In this document: in pieces, positions 20,828 to 31,133 of the stretch | How the letters are laid out: every line of letters begins with the position of its first letter | How positions within the stretch are numbered: the stretch's first letter is position 1 | Source of the DNA: Sphingobacteriales bacterium | GTDB lineage: Bacteria > Bacteroidota > Bacteroidia > Chitinophagales > Chitinophagaceae | Assembly (NCBI GenBank): GCA_016219985.1 | Contig: JACRJO010000029.1 | Span: 62,001-126,000 of the forward strand | Direction: 5' to 3' | Length of the DNA stretch: 64,000 nt | Program-made: the position numbers and the translations under genes | Notes under the pieces: generated by a model | Told to the model about the DNA's origin: nothing | Database searches by the model: none | Seen by the model: only the letters and a program-made list of their open reading frames with translations

Positions 20828-20869
20828 AGATGAATAATCACTAACTTTAGATGACCAAAACAACCGCTC

Positions 20870-23032
20870 ATGAAAAAGTTTCTGCTTACCGTGCTGCTAA
20901 CCGGTTTTTGTTTACTCAGCATTTCCCAGGATAAACTCCTCAGCCTTGAAGACGCCATGCTGAAAGCACGGACCAGCCTGGCGCCGGAAAACCTGGCGCA
21001 ACTGCAGTTTTTTGAAAGCAGCAATGACTATATTTTTCTGAAAAAACAAAACGGACAGGATTTCTGGATGCGGGGTAATTACAAACTGGCAGGCCAGGAA
21101 ACTCCTTTCCTTTCATTGGGAGTTTTAAACGACTGGATGCGCCAGGCAGGCACGGATACATTCAAAACAATGCCTCCTGTAAAATTTGCCAAAGACGGAT
21201 GGATCCTGAACAATAACGGGAACAAAATACAGTTTGACCCGGCTGCGAAGAAATACAAGACCCTGCTCTCAAAAGAAATGGCCGCCAAAGAAAACGCGGA
21301 AGAGGGCCCGGCGGGATTCGTGGCCTACCTGGATCATTACAACCTGTTCGTTTCCGATGGGAAACAGGCCAGCCAGGTAACCACCGACGGAAGCAAGGAC
21401 ATTGTCTATGCTTCTTCCGTACACCGGGATGAATTTGGCATCAGCAAGGGAACATTCTGGAGCAACAAAGGAACCAAACTGGCTTTCTACCGTATGGACC
21501 AGGGCATGGTAACCGATTACCCCATTATCAACTGGACTGAACGACCCGCCAAAGCCGAACTGATCAAATACCCGATGGCCGGGGATAAAAGTCACCAGGT
21601 ACGGGTGGGTGTTTACAATACTGCAACCGCATCCACGATCTGGCTGAAAACAGGCCAGCCTGCCGAACAGTACCTGACCAATATTGCCTGGAGTCCCGAT
21701 GATAACACTGTTTTTATTGCCGTGCTGAACCGGGAACAAAATCACATGAAACTGAACCAGTATGATGCCGCATCCGGTGATTTTATAAAAACCCTGTTTG
21801 AGGAAAAGGATGACAAGTACGTGGAACCGCTCGTGCCCCTGCTCTTCGTCAAAAACAACCCCTCCAGGTTTATCTGGCAAAGCAACCGCGACGGCTGGAA
21901 CCATCTTTACCTGTATGACATCAACGGGAAACTGATCAAACAACTGACACAGGGCAACTGGGAAGTGCTGGAAGTAAAAGGATTTGACCCGAAAGGGGAA
22001 AACCTCTTTTTTGTTTCCACGGTTCTTTCCGCCATCAATAAAAACCTTTGTTCCGTAAACCTGAAAACCGGGAAGCTGACCCTTATTACCCCGATCCCTG
22101 CGGTGCATGCCACGCAGGTAAGTGCCGATGGCAGCACCGTACTCGATGCATACAGCACTATCAGCAACCCAAGAACCATTCAACTGATTGATGTTAAAAA
22201 ATTAACCAAATCCCCGCCCAAAACCCTTTTGCAGGCGGGTAACCCGCTGAAAGAATATGCGACCGGTGAATTGTCCCTCTTTACCCTGAAGAATACAGCA
22301 GGCGACAGCCTGTATTGCCGGTTATTCAAACCCGTAAACTTTTCGGCTGATAAAAAATACCCGGTGATCGTGTACTGGTACGGGGGGCCGCATGCGCAAA
22401 TGATCCTGAACAGCTGGAACGGCGGCGCCGGTGACTACTGGTTCCGCTATATGGCTGCCCGGGGTTATGTGGTTTTCACCCTGGATACCAGGGGCAGTGA
22501 TAACCGCGGCAAAGCCTTTGAACAATCCATCTTCCGCAAACTGGGAGAAGCCCAGATGGAGGACATGATGGCGGCCGTCAGTTACCTTGGATCGCAATCC
22601 TATATTGATAAAGACCGGATGGGTTTGTTTGGCTGGAGTTTTGGCGGATTTATGACGACCGATTTTATGCTCAACCACCCCGGTATCTTTAAAGCGGCGG
22701 TGGCCGGCGGACCGGTGATGGACTGGAAATATTATGAGATCATGTACGGGGAACGGTATATGGATACCCCTGCGGAGAACCCGGAAGGATATGAGGCTAC
22801 CAACCTGGTGAAACAGGCCGGTCAACTGAAGGGAAAATTATTGCTGATCCATGGACTCCAGGACCCCGTGGTGGTACAACAACATTCTGTAAATTTCGTT
22901 AGAGCCTGTATAGACAAGGGTGTGCAGGTGGACTATATGATCTATCCCGGTCATGAGCACAATGTACTGGGCAAAGACAGGGTTCACCTGTATCAGAAGG
23001 TAAGTGATTACCTGGAGGAGCACCTGAAATAA
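20870..23032 (+). CDS. S9 family peptidase, dipeptidyl peptidase IV-like
   Basis: Beta-propeller DPPIV_N; GWSFGGFMT nucleophile; HGLQDPVV; YPGHEHNV. Confidence 0.93.
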   Translation: MKKFLLTVLLTGFCLLSISQDKLLSLEDAMLKARTSLAPENLAQLQFFESSNDYIFLKKQNGQDFWMRGNYKLAGQETPFLSLGVLNDWMRQAGTDTFKTMPPVKFAKDGWILNNNGNKIQFDPAAKKYKTLLSKEMAAKENAEEGPAGFVAYLDHYNLFVSDGKQASQVTTDGSKDIVYASSVHRDEFGISKGTFWSNKGTKLAFYRMDQGMVTDYPIINWTERPAKAELIKYPMAGDKSHQVRVGVYNTATASTIWLKTGQPAEQYLTNIAWSPDDNTVFIAVLNREQNHMKLNQYDAASGDFIKTLFEEKDDKYVEPLVPLLFVKNNPSRFIWQSNRDGWNHLYLYDINGKLIKQLTQGNWEVLEVKGFDPKGENLFFVSTVLSAINKNLCSVNLKTGKLTLITPIPAVHATQVSADGSTVLDAYSTISNPRTIQLIDVKKLTKSPPKTLLQAGNPLKEYATGELSLFTLKNTAGDSLYCRLFKPVNFSADKKYPVIVYWYGGPHAQMILNSWNGGAGDYWFRYMAARGYVVFTLDTRGSDNRGKAFEQSIFRKLGEAQMEDMMAAVSYLGSQSYIDKDRMGLFGWSFGGFMTTDFMLNHPGIFKAAVAGGPVMDWKYYEIMYGERYMDTPAENPEGYEATNLVKQAGQLKGKLLLIHGLQDPVVVQQHSVNFVRACIDKGVQVDYMIYPGHEHNVLGKDRVHLYQKVSDYLEEHLK

Positions 23033-23087
23033 AATAGAAGTCACATGTATAAAAGAAGAGGTCCGCATATAAACAGGATTCAACCCT

Positions 23088-23756
23088 ATGGGAACAGCAG
23101 AAACTGAAAAACAACAACTCGTCATCCGGTCCCGCATCATTACTTATGGAAACGCGGCAACGGAGGAACTGACCGGACTGATTCGCGAAGAGATCGAAAC
23201 CATGTGGAATGAACCCGATACCTGGGTCCCCATCGGGGATTACCTGTACCGGGTCGTATTCCGGATCAGCGCTGACTGCCAGCCCCTGCTGACCGATATC
23301 GATATTTACCAGAACCTCGACCCCGTCAACAATTACTTCCGTATCGAGGAATTCGCGCATGGCAATATTTCATTTGTTGACGGGCTCGGGTGCAACAGCG
23401 GTTATTTCAAACTGGAAAATTTATACGAGGGCTCCACCACCGCCGCCCATGAATACGGGCATACCCTCGGACTGGATCACCCGGAACTGCTCGACATCCG
23501 GGGCAAAGGCGTACCCGGAATCATGTACCCGCGGGGCACCCTGGTGGATCCGCCCTACCAGTACGAACCGGATAAACCGGCAGGCACAAAGGGAGGAACC
23601 CTGCATCCCCGTTACCGAAGAGTAAGAGAAGAAGATATTCTTCGTTTGAAACTACCCAAACTTGAATTTGAAAACGGGATCGCCCTGTTAGGGGAATTCA
23701 GTAATATCTGGCATCCCAATCATGCCGAAATTGCAAATATGGACTACCTCGCCTGA
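23088..23756 (+). CDS. Metzincin-type zinc metalloprotease (HExxHxxGxxH), no obvious signal peptide
   Basis: AAHEYGHTLGLDHPELL zinc motif followed by Met-turn-like GIMYPRG. Confidence 0.8.
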   Translation: MGTAETEKQQLVIRSRIITYGNAATEELTGLIREEIETMWNEPDTWVPIGDYLYRVVFRISADCQPLLTDIDIYQNLDPVNNYFRIEEFAHGNISFVDGLGCNSGYFKLENLYEGSTTAAHEYGHTLGLDHPELLDIRGKGVPGIMYPRGTLVDPPYQYEPDKPAGTKGGTLHPRYRRVREEDILRLKLPKLEFENGIALLGEFSNIWHPNHAEIANMDYLA

Positions 23757-24670
23757 GTCGTTTCTTTGGCCAGGGCGCTGTGGATATCCGGGTAACGGAA
23801 CTTGAAACCGGTCCTTTGTATTTTTTCACAACTGACCGTTGCGCTTTTCAGGATCTCAGGACCCATTTCCCCCAATATTAATTTCAACAGCCATGCGGGA
23901 ACAGGTAACGGGATATAAAAGCGTTTTTTCAGCTTAGCCAGTACGAGGGTAAGTTCCCGGTTGCTTACCGGCCCCGGGGCCACGGCATTATAAATTCCTT
24001 TTATTTCCGGGTTTTCGAGCGCATAGATAAATAGCTGTACCAGGTCGTCGATATGGATCCAACTCGTTATTTGTTTTCCACTGCCCAGGATGGCCGCCAC
24101 TCCAAACCGCAGCGGTTTTAAAAATTCTTTCAGCGCCCCGCCTTCTTTGCTCAATACGATCCCGATCCGGAATACTACTAATCGCTTATTCAACACCGTT
24201 ACATGCCTCGTACTTTCCTCCCATTGACGGCAGGTATTTCCCAGGAAGCCGGCCCCGGCCGGGTCTTCTTCTGTAAAGGGTTTCCCGTCCCTGCTGCCCG
24301 GGTCAGCGCCGTACCATCCGGTTGCGGACGCGCTGATCACCGCTTTTACTTTATTGGGAATACGGCGCAGGCTGCCGGCCAGCAGTTTCCCGCTTTGTAC
24401 CCGGCTGTCCAGGATCTCCTGCTTCCGCTTACTTGTCCACCTTTTTTCGGCGATCCCCGCTCCGGCCAGGTGAATAATATAATCCGCTTCCTGCAAGGCC
24501 TTTTCATCGATTGTATTATTCCGCGGATCCCAGGATGCGTAACGGAGACCAGCCCCCCCGCTTCTTTGCTGCCGGGTCAAAATGATGCACTCATATCCCC
24601 TTGCCACCAGGGCCCCGGCGAGCGCCCGGCCCAGCAATCCTGTTCCGCCTGTGATGAGTACGACTGCCAT
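23744..24670 (-). CDS. TIGR01777-family NAD-dependent epimerase / SDR protein
   Basis: VLITGGTGLLGRALAGALVARGYE, HLAGAGIAEKRWTSKRKQEILDSRV, SASATGWYG. Confidence 0.92.
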   Translation of the reverse strand: MAVVLITGGTGLLGRALAGALVARGYECIILTRQQRSGGAGLRYASWDPRNNTIDEKALQEADYIIHLAGAGIAEKRWTSKRKQEILDSRVQSGKLLAGSLRRIPNKVKAVISASATGWYGADPGSRDGKPFTEEDPAGAGFLGNTCRQWEESTRHVTVLNKRLVVFRIGIVLSKEGGALKEFLKPLRFGVAAILGSGKQITSWIHIDDLVQLFIYALENPEIKGIYNAVAPGPVSNRELTLVLAKLKKRFYIPLPVPAWLLKLILGEMGPEILKSATVSCEKIQRTGFKFRYPDIHSALAKETTQAR

Positions 24671-24730
24671 GCTGATTTTTAAATAATCACCTGGGTCAAG
24701 TTAGGTAAGTTTTGACAAATCCCCCAAATA

Positions 24731-24767
24731 GCTACGAGCTGTGAGTTGTGAGCTACGAGCTCTGAGC
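24731..24767. repeat. Heptanucleotide array copy
   Basis: gctacgagctgtgagttgtgagctacgagctctgag. Confidence 0.75.
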
Positions 24768-24848
24768 GGCATTTTAAACATAGAATAACATACCGGTTAA
24801 ATTATTCTTCTTGGGGATCGGCCGGAAACTTTTATCTTGGGACTGAAA

Positions 24849-25754
24849 ATGTCTTTTATGGATATAGTTCTCTCCTTGCAGAATATTGCCAAATCCTACG
24901 GACCCGTCCGTGCCCTGAACGGGGTGTCCTTTGATGTACCCCCGGGAAGTGTATTTGGCATCCTGGGTCCCAACGGCAGCGGAAAGACCACGCTGCTGGG
25001 AATCGTGATGGATGTACTCAAACCCAATTCCGGGGATTTCCGCTGGTTTGGTCAGCCCGGTTCTCCTGCCCAAAGAAGGAAGATCGGCTCCCTGCTCGAA
25101 ACCCCCAATTTTTATACCTACCTCTCCGCCGTGGATAACCTGAAGATCACCCAGGCCATCAGCGGGCGGGGAACGGCAGCCGATATTGACGCTGTATTGA
25201 AAAAAGTAAACCTGTATGACAGGAGACGATACCGCTTCAGTTCCTACAGCCTGGGTATGAAGCAACGGCTCGCCATTGCAGCGGCCTTATTGGGCAATCC
25301 CAAAGTCTTAGTGCTGGATGAACCCACCAACGGGCTGGACCCGGTGGGGATTGCCGAGATCCGGCAGCTCATCATTGAACTCCGTGACCAGGGACATACC
25401 ATTATCATGGCCAGTCACCTGCTGGATGAAGTGGAAAAAGTTTGCACCCATGTGGCCATCCTGAAGACCGGCAACCTGCTGACCATGGGGAATGTGGAAG
25501 AAGTGCTGATGGATGAAGACATCGTGGAAATGGGCACGGCAGATATTCAGGCACTCGCTTCTTTCTTCCGCAACGAAGGCCATAACGTGGCAGTGGATGA
25601 AAAAGCCAATACCCTCCAGGTCATCTTTGCCAGGGGCACGGCAAGGCTGGATGATATCAACCGGCATTGTTTTGAAAACGGGATCGTGCTGAACCATCTC
25701 CTGCTGAAGAAAAAAAGGCTGGAAGCCCGTTTCTTTGAATTAACCAATAACTAA
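24849..25754 (+). CDS. ABC transporter ATP-binding protein
   Basis: GPNGSGKTT Walker A, SLGMKQRLAIAAALLG signature, VLDEPTNGLDP Walker B. Confidence 0.95.
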   Translation: MSFMDIVLSLQNIAKSYGPVRALNGVSFDVPPGSVFGILGPNGSGKTTLLGIVMDVLKPNSGDFRWFGQPGSPAQRRKIGSLLETPNFYTYLSAVDNLKITQAISGRGTAADIDAVLKKVNLYDRRRYRFSSYSLGMKQRLAIAAALLGNPKVLVLDEPTNGLDPVGIAEIRQLIIELRDQGHTIIMASHLLDEVEKVCTHVAILKTGNLLTMGNVEEVLMDEDIVEMGTADIQALASFFRNEGHNVAVDEKANTLQVIFARGTARLDDINRHCFENGIVLNHLLLKKKRLEARFFELTNN

Positions 25755-25770
25755 CCCTGAAATTACGGAT

Positions 25771-26592
25771 ATGACCAGGCTGATCAAGACGGAATGGCTG
25801 AAGATGAAAAAGTATAGTGCCTTTTGGTGGGTGATGGCCCTGACGGCCCTCTCCTACCCGGGGATCAATTATATGTTTTTCATGGCCTATGATAAAATGA
25901 CCGAACAACAAAGCACGGCCGGGAAAATAGTGAAGATGGCCATTGGCAATCCCTTCGCATTCCCGGATGCCTGGCAATCGGTGGCCTATTTTTCTTCCTG
26001 GTTTGTATTCATCCCGGCGGTGGTGGTGATCATGTTCATCAGTAATGAATATTCATTCCGCACCCACCGGCAGAATATTATTGACGGCTGGAGCCGGGGA
26101 CAATTTGTAACCAGCAAACTGATCGATGTCCTGATTGTATCCCTCCTGATCACCCTCTTGTACCTCGTCGTGACGATCGTAAGCGGTTTCTCCAATAGCG
26201 GGGACGGAACGGGCGATAACTGGGGCAAATCCTATTATGCAGGCCTGTTTGCCCTGCAAACTTTTTCGCAACTATCCATTGCCTTCCTGATCGGGTTCCT
26301 GATCCGGAGAGCCTTCCTGGCCCTCGGTATCTTCATCTTCTATTTCCTGATCCTGGAAAATATCCTGGTCGGTTTATTCCGGATAAAAGTGCAGGATATC
26401 GGCCGGTTCCTCCCCTTCGAGATCTCCGACCGGATGATACCGGTTCCGGCCTTTCTCGGAAAACTGGACACGCCGGAGAATTACCAGAAAGCCCTTGACA
26501 GGATCCCCCTGCATATCGGGCTGACCCTGGTGCTCACCGCTATTATCTGGGCCATCTGTTACCGCGTCAACAGCAAAAGAGACCTCAAATAA
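25771..26592 (+). CDS. ABC-2 type transporter permease
   Basis: Six hydrophobic segments; directly downstream of ABC ATPase. Confidence 0.88.
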   Translation: MTRLIKTEWLKMKKYSAFWWVMALTALSYPGINYMFFMAYDKMTEQQSTAGKIVKMAIGNPFAFPDAWQSVAYFSSWFVFIPAVVVIMFISNEYSFRTHRQNIIDGWSRGQFVTSKLIDVLIVSLLITLLYLVVTIVSGFSNSGDGTGDNWGKSYYAGLFALQTFSQLSIAFLIGFLIRRAFLALGIFIFYFLILENILVGLFRIKVQDIGRFLPFEISDRMIPVPAFLGKLDTPENYQKALDRIPLHIGLTLVLTAIIWAICYRVNSKRDLK

Positions 26593-27969
26593 TTACCAGC
26601 GCTCTTCCTCTTCCCATTGCTCCAGTGTCAGGCGCTGCGGCTGCTGGGACTTGGGTTGTGACTGATGCTGATGGGCCGCCGGTTTAGGTTGTGCAGGACT
26701 ATGCGCTTTCTTTACCGGTTGTTGCCTGTTGGGCTGCCTGTTGTTATGGCCCCGGTTATTATTCTGCGGCCTGTCTCCTTGTTTTTGCCTGGACGAAGGA
26801 CGGGCTGTCCGTTCTCCCGGGGGCGGCGCCATGACATGAGCATTTTCGGTAAACGGGTGATCCGTTATTACCGGGATATTCTTCCCGATCAGTTTCTGGA
26901 TATCCCTTAATTCTTCCTTCTCATCCGCACTGGCAAAAGAAATCGCGATCCCCGCATTACCGGCTCTCCCGGTACGGCCGATCCGGTGTACATAGGTTTC
27001 CGGCACATCGGGCAGGTCAAAGTTGATCACGTGTGATAACTCATCAATATCAATACCGCGGGCCGCAATATCCGTAGCCACGAGTACCCGCAGTGTTCCG
27101 TTTTTAAAATCAGCCAGCGCGGCTTGCCGGGCATTCTGTGATTTATTCCCGTGAATGGCGGCTGCCCTGACCTTATTCCGCTGCAGGATCTTTACCACTT
27201 TGTCCGCCCCGTGTTTGGTACGGGTAAAGACAAGGGTGGTCCTGATCTCCGGGTTCCCGAGCAGGTGAAGCAGTAATTCCGGTTTCTCTTTTTTGGCTAC
27301 ATGACAAAGCCGTTGTTCGATCTTGTCAACGGTAGAGGACGGAGGCGTCACTTCCACCTTAGCCGGGTGCTTTAATAAGACGGCAGCCAGTTTCTGAATC
27401 TCCGGCGGCATGGTGGCGGAGAAGAACAGGGTCTGTCTTTTCTCCGGCAGTTTCGCGATTACTTTTTTAACATCATGGATAAAGCCCATGTCGAGCATAC
27501 GGTCGGCCTCATCCAGCACAAAGATCTGCAATTGATCCAGGCGGATAAATCCCTGCCCGATAAGATCCAGCAAACGGCCCGGTGTGGCGATAAGAACATC
27601 CGTTCCCCGCCGCAGGTCATTTACCTGGTTATGCTGCGAAACCCCGCCAAAGATCACGGTGTGCCGGATACCGGCATACCTGCCATAAGCGGCAAAGCTT
27701 TCATCGATCTGGATCGCCAGTTCACGGGTGGGGGTTAAGATCAATACCTTGATTCCCGGCTTCAGAGGTTTCTGGGCCTGCAGGAGTTCGAGGATCGGAA
27801 TTGCGAAGGCGGCTGTTTTGCCGGTGCCGGTCTGGGCACAACCGAGCAGGTCTTTACCCTGCAGCACCAGCGGTATCGCCTGTTGCTGAATCGGGGTAGG
27901 TGTGGAATATCCTTCATGGGCAAGCGCCTTCAGGACAGGTTCTGTCAATGATAATTTTCTAAAAGCCAT
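26593..27969 (-). CDS. DEAD-box ATP-dependent RNA helicase (RhlE-like)
   Basis: [53 protein letters not shown]; basic low-complexity tail. Confidence 0.95.
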   Translation of the reverse strand: MAFRKLSLTEPVLKALAHEGYSTPTPIQQQAIPLVLQGKDLLGCAQTGTGKTAAFAIPILELLQAQKPLKPGIKVLILTPTRELAIQIDESFAAYGRYAGIRHTVIFGGVSQHNQVNDLRRGTDVLIATPGRLLDLIGQGFIRLDQLQIFVLDEADRMLDMGFIHDVKKVIAKLPEKRQTLFFSATMPPEIQKLAAVLLKHPAKVEVTPPSSTVDKIEQRLCHVAKKEKPELLLHLLGNPEIRTTLVFTRTKHGADKVVKILQRNKVRAAAIHGNKSQNARQAALADFKNGTLRVLVATDIAARGIDIDELSHVINFDLPDVPETYVHRIGRTGRAGNAGIAISFASADEKEELRDIQKLIGKNIPVITDHPFTENAHVMAPPPGERTARPSSRQKQGDRPQNNNRGHNNRQPNRQQPVKKAHSPAQPKPAAHQHQSQPKSQQPQRLTLEQWEEEERW

Positions 27970-28227
27970 ACAGGTTTTTAAATTTTTTTATGGAGCTGGC
28001 TAAGACGTTGTAGATTCTGAATCAGCGAAAGTTTATAAAAAGACTCCGAGGCATTTGCCGGGAGCAGGGTCCACCGGCTTACAACCTGCCGATACTGATA
28101 CTAATGTAGTATTACGTGGAATGAAGGACAAAGGTACTCTTTTTTCCCGAAACAAATGGCCTTTTTACCCGGGGCGTTATAAGCCCCTATGTATCATGGT
28201 TGTATTACCTGCACCCCGGGGACCCTT

Positions 28228-28575
28228 TCAGACCCACCGGTTCTTCGCTGCATACAGCAGGATATACTTCTTTAAAAATTCATTCCGGTCAGCGGGGTTC
28301 ATGGGGGGAAGGCGCTGCAATTGTTTATAATGCGGCCAGCCGGTATCTTCCACCCAGAACAGTTCATAATAACGGGCGGGTACCAGCACCGTGCAGATGG
28401 CCATTTCGATGAGCTCGTTTTTTTCGTTTTCGGTTAATGCCCTGGGAGGCATGCCGGATTCGAGGACCCCTATATATAAAAGGATATCATTCAAACCAGG
28501 AGCCTGTCCCGTTTTTGCGGCGATAAGGTTTTCGAGATGTTGCCAGCGCTGAAGCGATTCATCCTCCGGTATCAT
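28228..28575 (-). CDS. Conserved hypothetical protein
   Basis: ORF 28228..28677; start placed at internal ATG 28575 (MIPEDESLQRWQ...) because the upstream part is repeat-proximal low-complexity. Confidence 0.6.
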   Translation of the reverse strand: MIPEDESLQRWQHLENLIAAKTGQAPGLNDILLYIGVLESGMPPRALTENEKNELIEMAICTVLVPARYYELFWVEDTGWPHYKQLQRLPPMNPADRNEFLKKYILLYAAKNRWV

Positions 28576-28640
28576 AACACGAAAATAAAAGGAGGAAAGA
28601 AGGAAAAAGATGATTTTAAATAGTGGAGGGGTTGATCTGC

Positions 28641-28893
28641 CATCAGTGTCCTTTTGCCTGCGGCCTTCCCTTATCACTGTCCCTTTTCAATCAACGTCGT
28701 TTCGATTTCCCGTCAGCGTCTCTTTTGCCTGCGGCCTTCCCTTATCGCTGCCCCTTTTCAATCAACGTCGTTTCGATTTACCGTCAGTGTCCTTTTGCCT
28801 GCAGCCTTCCCTTATCACTGTCCCTTTTCAATCAACGTCGTTTCGATTTACCGTCAGTGTCCTTTTGCCTGCGGCAAAAGAGACGCTGACGGG
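28641..28893. repeat. 70-bp tandem repeat array (~3.3 units) ending in a long hairpin
   Basis: Units start at 28641, 28711, 28782, 28852; last unit followed by ggcaaaagagacgctgacgg, complementary to the unit start. Confidence 0.92.
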
Positions 28894-28898
28894 AACAA

Positions 28899-28921
28899 AA
28901 ACCCCCGGTAAGAATACCGGG
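28899..28921 (-). terminator. Terminator downstream of ftsZ
   Basis: cccccggtaagaataccggggg; minus strand is followed by TTTTTGTT. Confidence 0.75.
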
Positions 28922-29027
28922 GGAACAACTAAAAAACACTAGCTAAATGCTCGTGCCGCCCGGACTACCCGGGGCGGACGGGGCTTCATTGGAACGAACA
29001 ACGGGTCGCGGATCAAGGCCGGATAAT

Positions 29028-31034
29028 TCAATCGGGCTTCTTACCGTCTAAGAAGGTATTTATCGTACTGATATGTCCCTGGTTTTTTTCGTCAGACTTG
29101 ACTTCGTAACTGCTGTAGAAATTCTCAATATGGGAATTGCTGTTATACAATTCCATATTGCGGCGGATATAAGCCGGCACGGTCTCAAACTCATTATTGG
29201 GGTCAGCAGCGTTAACATTGAAAGACAAGTTGCGTAACTTGTGCAGTCTTTCGGCTGCCCTACGTTTTTGCTCCTCGGCTTCGTCCTGCAGTGCAGGATC
29301 CTCAACTTCGGTGGACAAAGGTGACTGAGCCTGATGGGCCAACGGCATATCCGCCGCTGGAATGTCATCCCGTTCTACGAGCTGCATTTGCAAATCGAGG
29401 AGTTCTTCCTGTTCTTCGCTGGCAGGCTTTTTTGCAGAAGGGACCGGTTCTTCTGCGGAAATTTTTGAGGTGATCGCCTCTGTTTTTGTTTCCGCGTAGA
29501 TATTGGACGGTCTGGCCAGATAACCTCCCGATGCTGCAGACACCGGGGATGTACTACTAGTACTATCTTTCAAGCTGAGAATCAACTCAGCATCTGTTTC
29601 TTTAATTACGGGGGGAACGGATGCGTGCAGCGGTTTCGAAATTATCTCATCGTTTTTATCCGTAGTTGACATTTTGCCAACAGTAAAATTACCCTCGCTT
29701 TCTTTCGTAGTATTACGAAGTAAATTTACCTCGATATTGGAAACAGAAACCGGTTCTGCCGGCTGCAGCTCCCAATGAACAATCACCGGTTCGGTCGTTT
29801 CTTTAATATCACTCAGGTCTATGACCGGTGCTGCAGCGGGAAATTCTTCCACCAGTTTTGGCATCAGGTAATCTTCGGTTTTGGCGGCGACCTGCAGGGG
29901 GGCGGCTTTCTCCGCGGGCAGTTCTTCTTTTGCCACAACCACCGGCTGTGCTTCGGTGGGCTGGCTGATGGGGATTACCGGGGCTTCGATATGTTGCCCC
30001 AGCACCATTACAATCTTTTCTTCCTGCTTGGGTTCTTCTTTTTTCGGTACCGGTTTGGCAAAGGGATCCTTATGCTCAAAGCCTGTCGCGATAAGCGTAA
30101 TGCCGATCCGGTCTTCTAAGGTGTTATCATAACCCATACCGAGGATCACATCCGTATTCTCACCGGCCTGGGTAAGCAGGTAATTCTGGATCACTTCCAC
30201 TTCATCCATGGTAAACTCATGATCGCCCTGGGCGGAATTGATATTGATCAGTATCCATTTAGCTCCATGAATTTCACTGTCGTTCAGCAGGGGGGAATTC
30301 AGCGCTTCCTCAATGGCTTTCTGCGCCCTGTTCTCCCCGGATGCTTCTGCATTTCCGAGGATGGCCACGCCGCCATTTTTCATAACGGTGCAAACATCCG
30401 CAAAGTCCACATTGATCTGGCCCGTGCTGTTGATCACATCCGTGATACACTTGGATGCAGTAGCCAGTACATTATCCGCCTTGGCAAATGCTTCCCGCAT
30501 TTTCAGGTTGCCGTACTGGTGCCTTAATTTATCATTGCTGATCACCAGCAGGGTGTCCACATAGCCTTTTAAGGATTTGATTCCCTCTTCGGCCTGCAAC
30601 TGGCGTTTTTTCCCTTCGTAGGCAAAAGGAGTGGTCACGATACCAACGGTCAGGATCCCGAGGTCCTTACAGATCTTGGCAATGATGGGAGCGCCACCCG
30701 TGCCGGTACCACCGCCCATGCCGGCCGTGATAAAAGCCATCTTGGTATTCACTTCCAGGATCCGCTTGATCTCCTCCAGCGATTCTTCGGTTGCCTGCCT
30801 GCCGATATCGGGATTCGCCCCGGCGCCAAGGCCCTGCGTCAGGTGGGGCCCTAACTGGATCCGGTTGGGTATCGGGCTGCAGGCCAGCGCCTGCGCATCC
30901 GTATTGCATATCACAAAATTTACACCGTCAATCTGCTGGCTGAACATGAAGTTCACCGCATTGCCGCCGCCACCGCCCACACCGATCACTTTCAGGATGG
31001 ATGATTTTTCTTTAGGCAGATCAAAATGTATCAT
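29028..31034 (-). CDS. ftsZ: Cell division protein FtsZ (668 aa, long C-terminal extension)
   Basis: VIGVGGGGGNAVNFM, GMGGGTGTGGAPIIAK, T7 loop; VPAYIRRN near C-terminus. Confidence 0.96.
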   Translation of the reverse strand: MIHFDLPKEKSSILKVIGVGGGGGNAVNFMFSQQIDGVNFVICNTDAQALACSPIPNRIQLGPHLTQGLGAGANPDIGRQATEESLEEIKRILEVNTKMAFITAGMGGGTGTGGAPIIAKICKDLGILTVGIVTTPFAYEGKKRQLQAEEGIKSLKGYVDTLLVISNDKLRHQYGNLKMREAFAKADNVLATASKCITDVINSTGQINVDFADVCTVMKNGGVAILGNAEASGENRAQKAIEEALNSPLLNDSEIHGAKWILININSAQGDHEFTMDEVEVIQNYLLTQAGENTDVILGMGYDNTLEDRIGITLIATGFEHKDPFAKPVPKKEEPKQEEKIVMVLGQHIEAPVIPISQPTEAQPVVVAKEELPAEKAAPLQVAAKTEDYLMPKLVEEFPAAAPVIDLSDIKETTEPVIVHWELQPAEPVSVSNIEVNLLRNTTKESEGNFTVGKMSTTDKNDEIISKPLHASVPPVIKETDAELILSLKDSTSSTSPVSAASGGYLARPSNIYAETKTEAITSKISAEEPVPSAKKPASEEQEELLDLQMQLVERDDIPAADMPLAHQAQSPLSTEVEDPALQDEAEEQKRRAAERLHKLRNLSFNVNAADPNNEFETVPAYIRRNMELYNSNSHIENFYSSYEVKSDEKNQGHISTINTFLDGKKPD

Positions 31035-31133
31035 ACGTAAGTTTTTAATTGAATTTTCAGGTTAGTAAAAGTTAAAAGTCAAAAACCTCAGTTTGAAAAA
31101 ACTTTACGGAATCTGGCTGTCCTCTTTTTGATT

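Noticed and set aside
20501-20863. 120-aa minus-strand ORF with APVICSGP repeats
   Set aside because: Translation of the 24-bp repeats, antisense to the RAYT gene.
21269-22183. 304-aa ORF antisense to S9 peptidase
   Set aside because: Shadow ORF with no plausible domain.
28641-28893. Possible CRISPR array
   Set aside because: Units are contiguous 70-bp repeats with no variable spacers and no cas genes nearby.
28610-28942. Three overlapping + strand ORFs over the 70-bp array (repetitive proteins)
   Set aside because: Open in all three frames because the repeat lacks stops; no start/RBS context and one unit is 71 bp, which breaks the frame.
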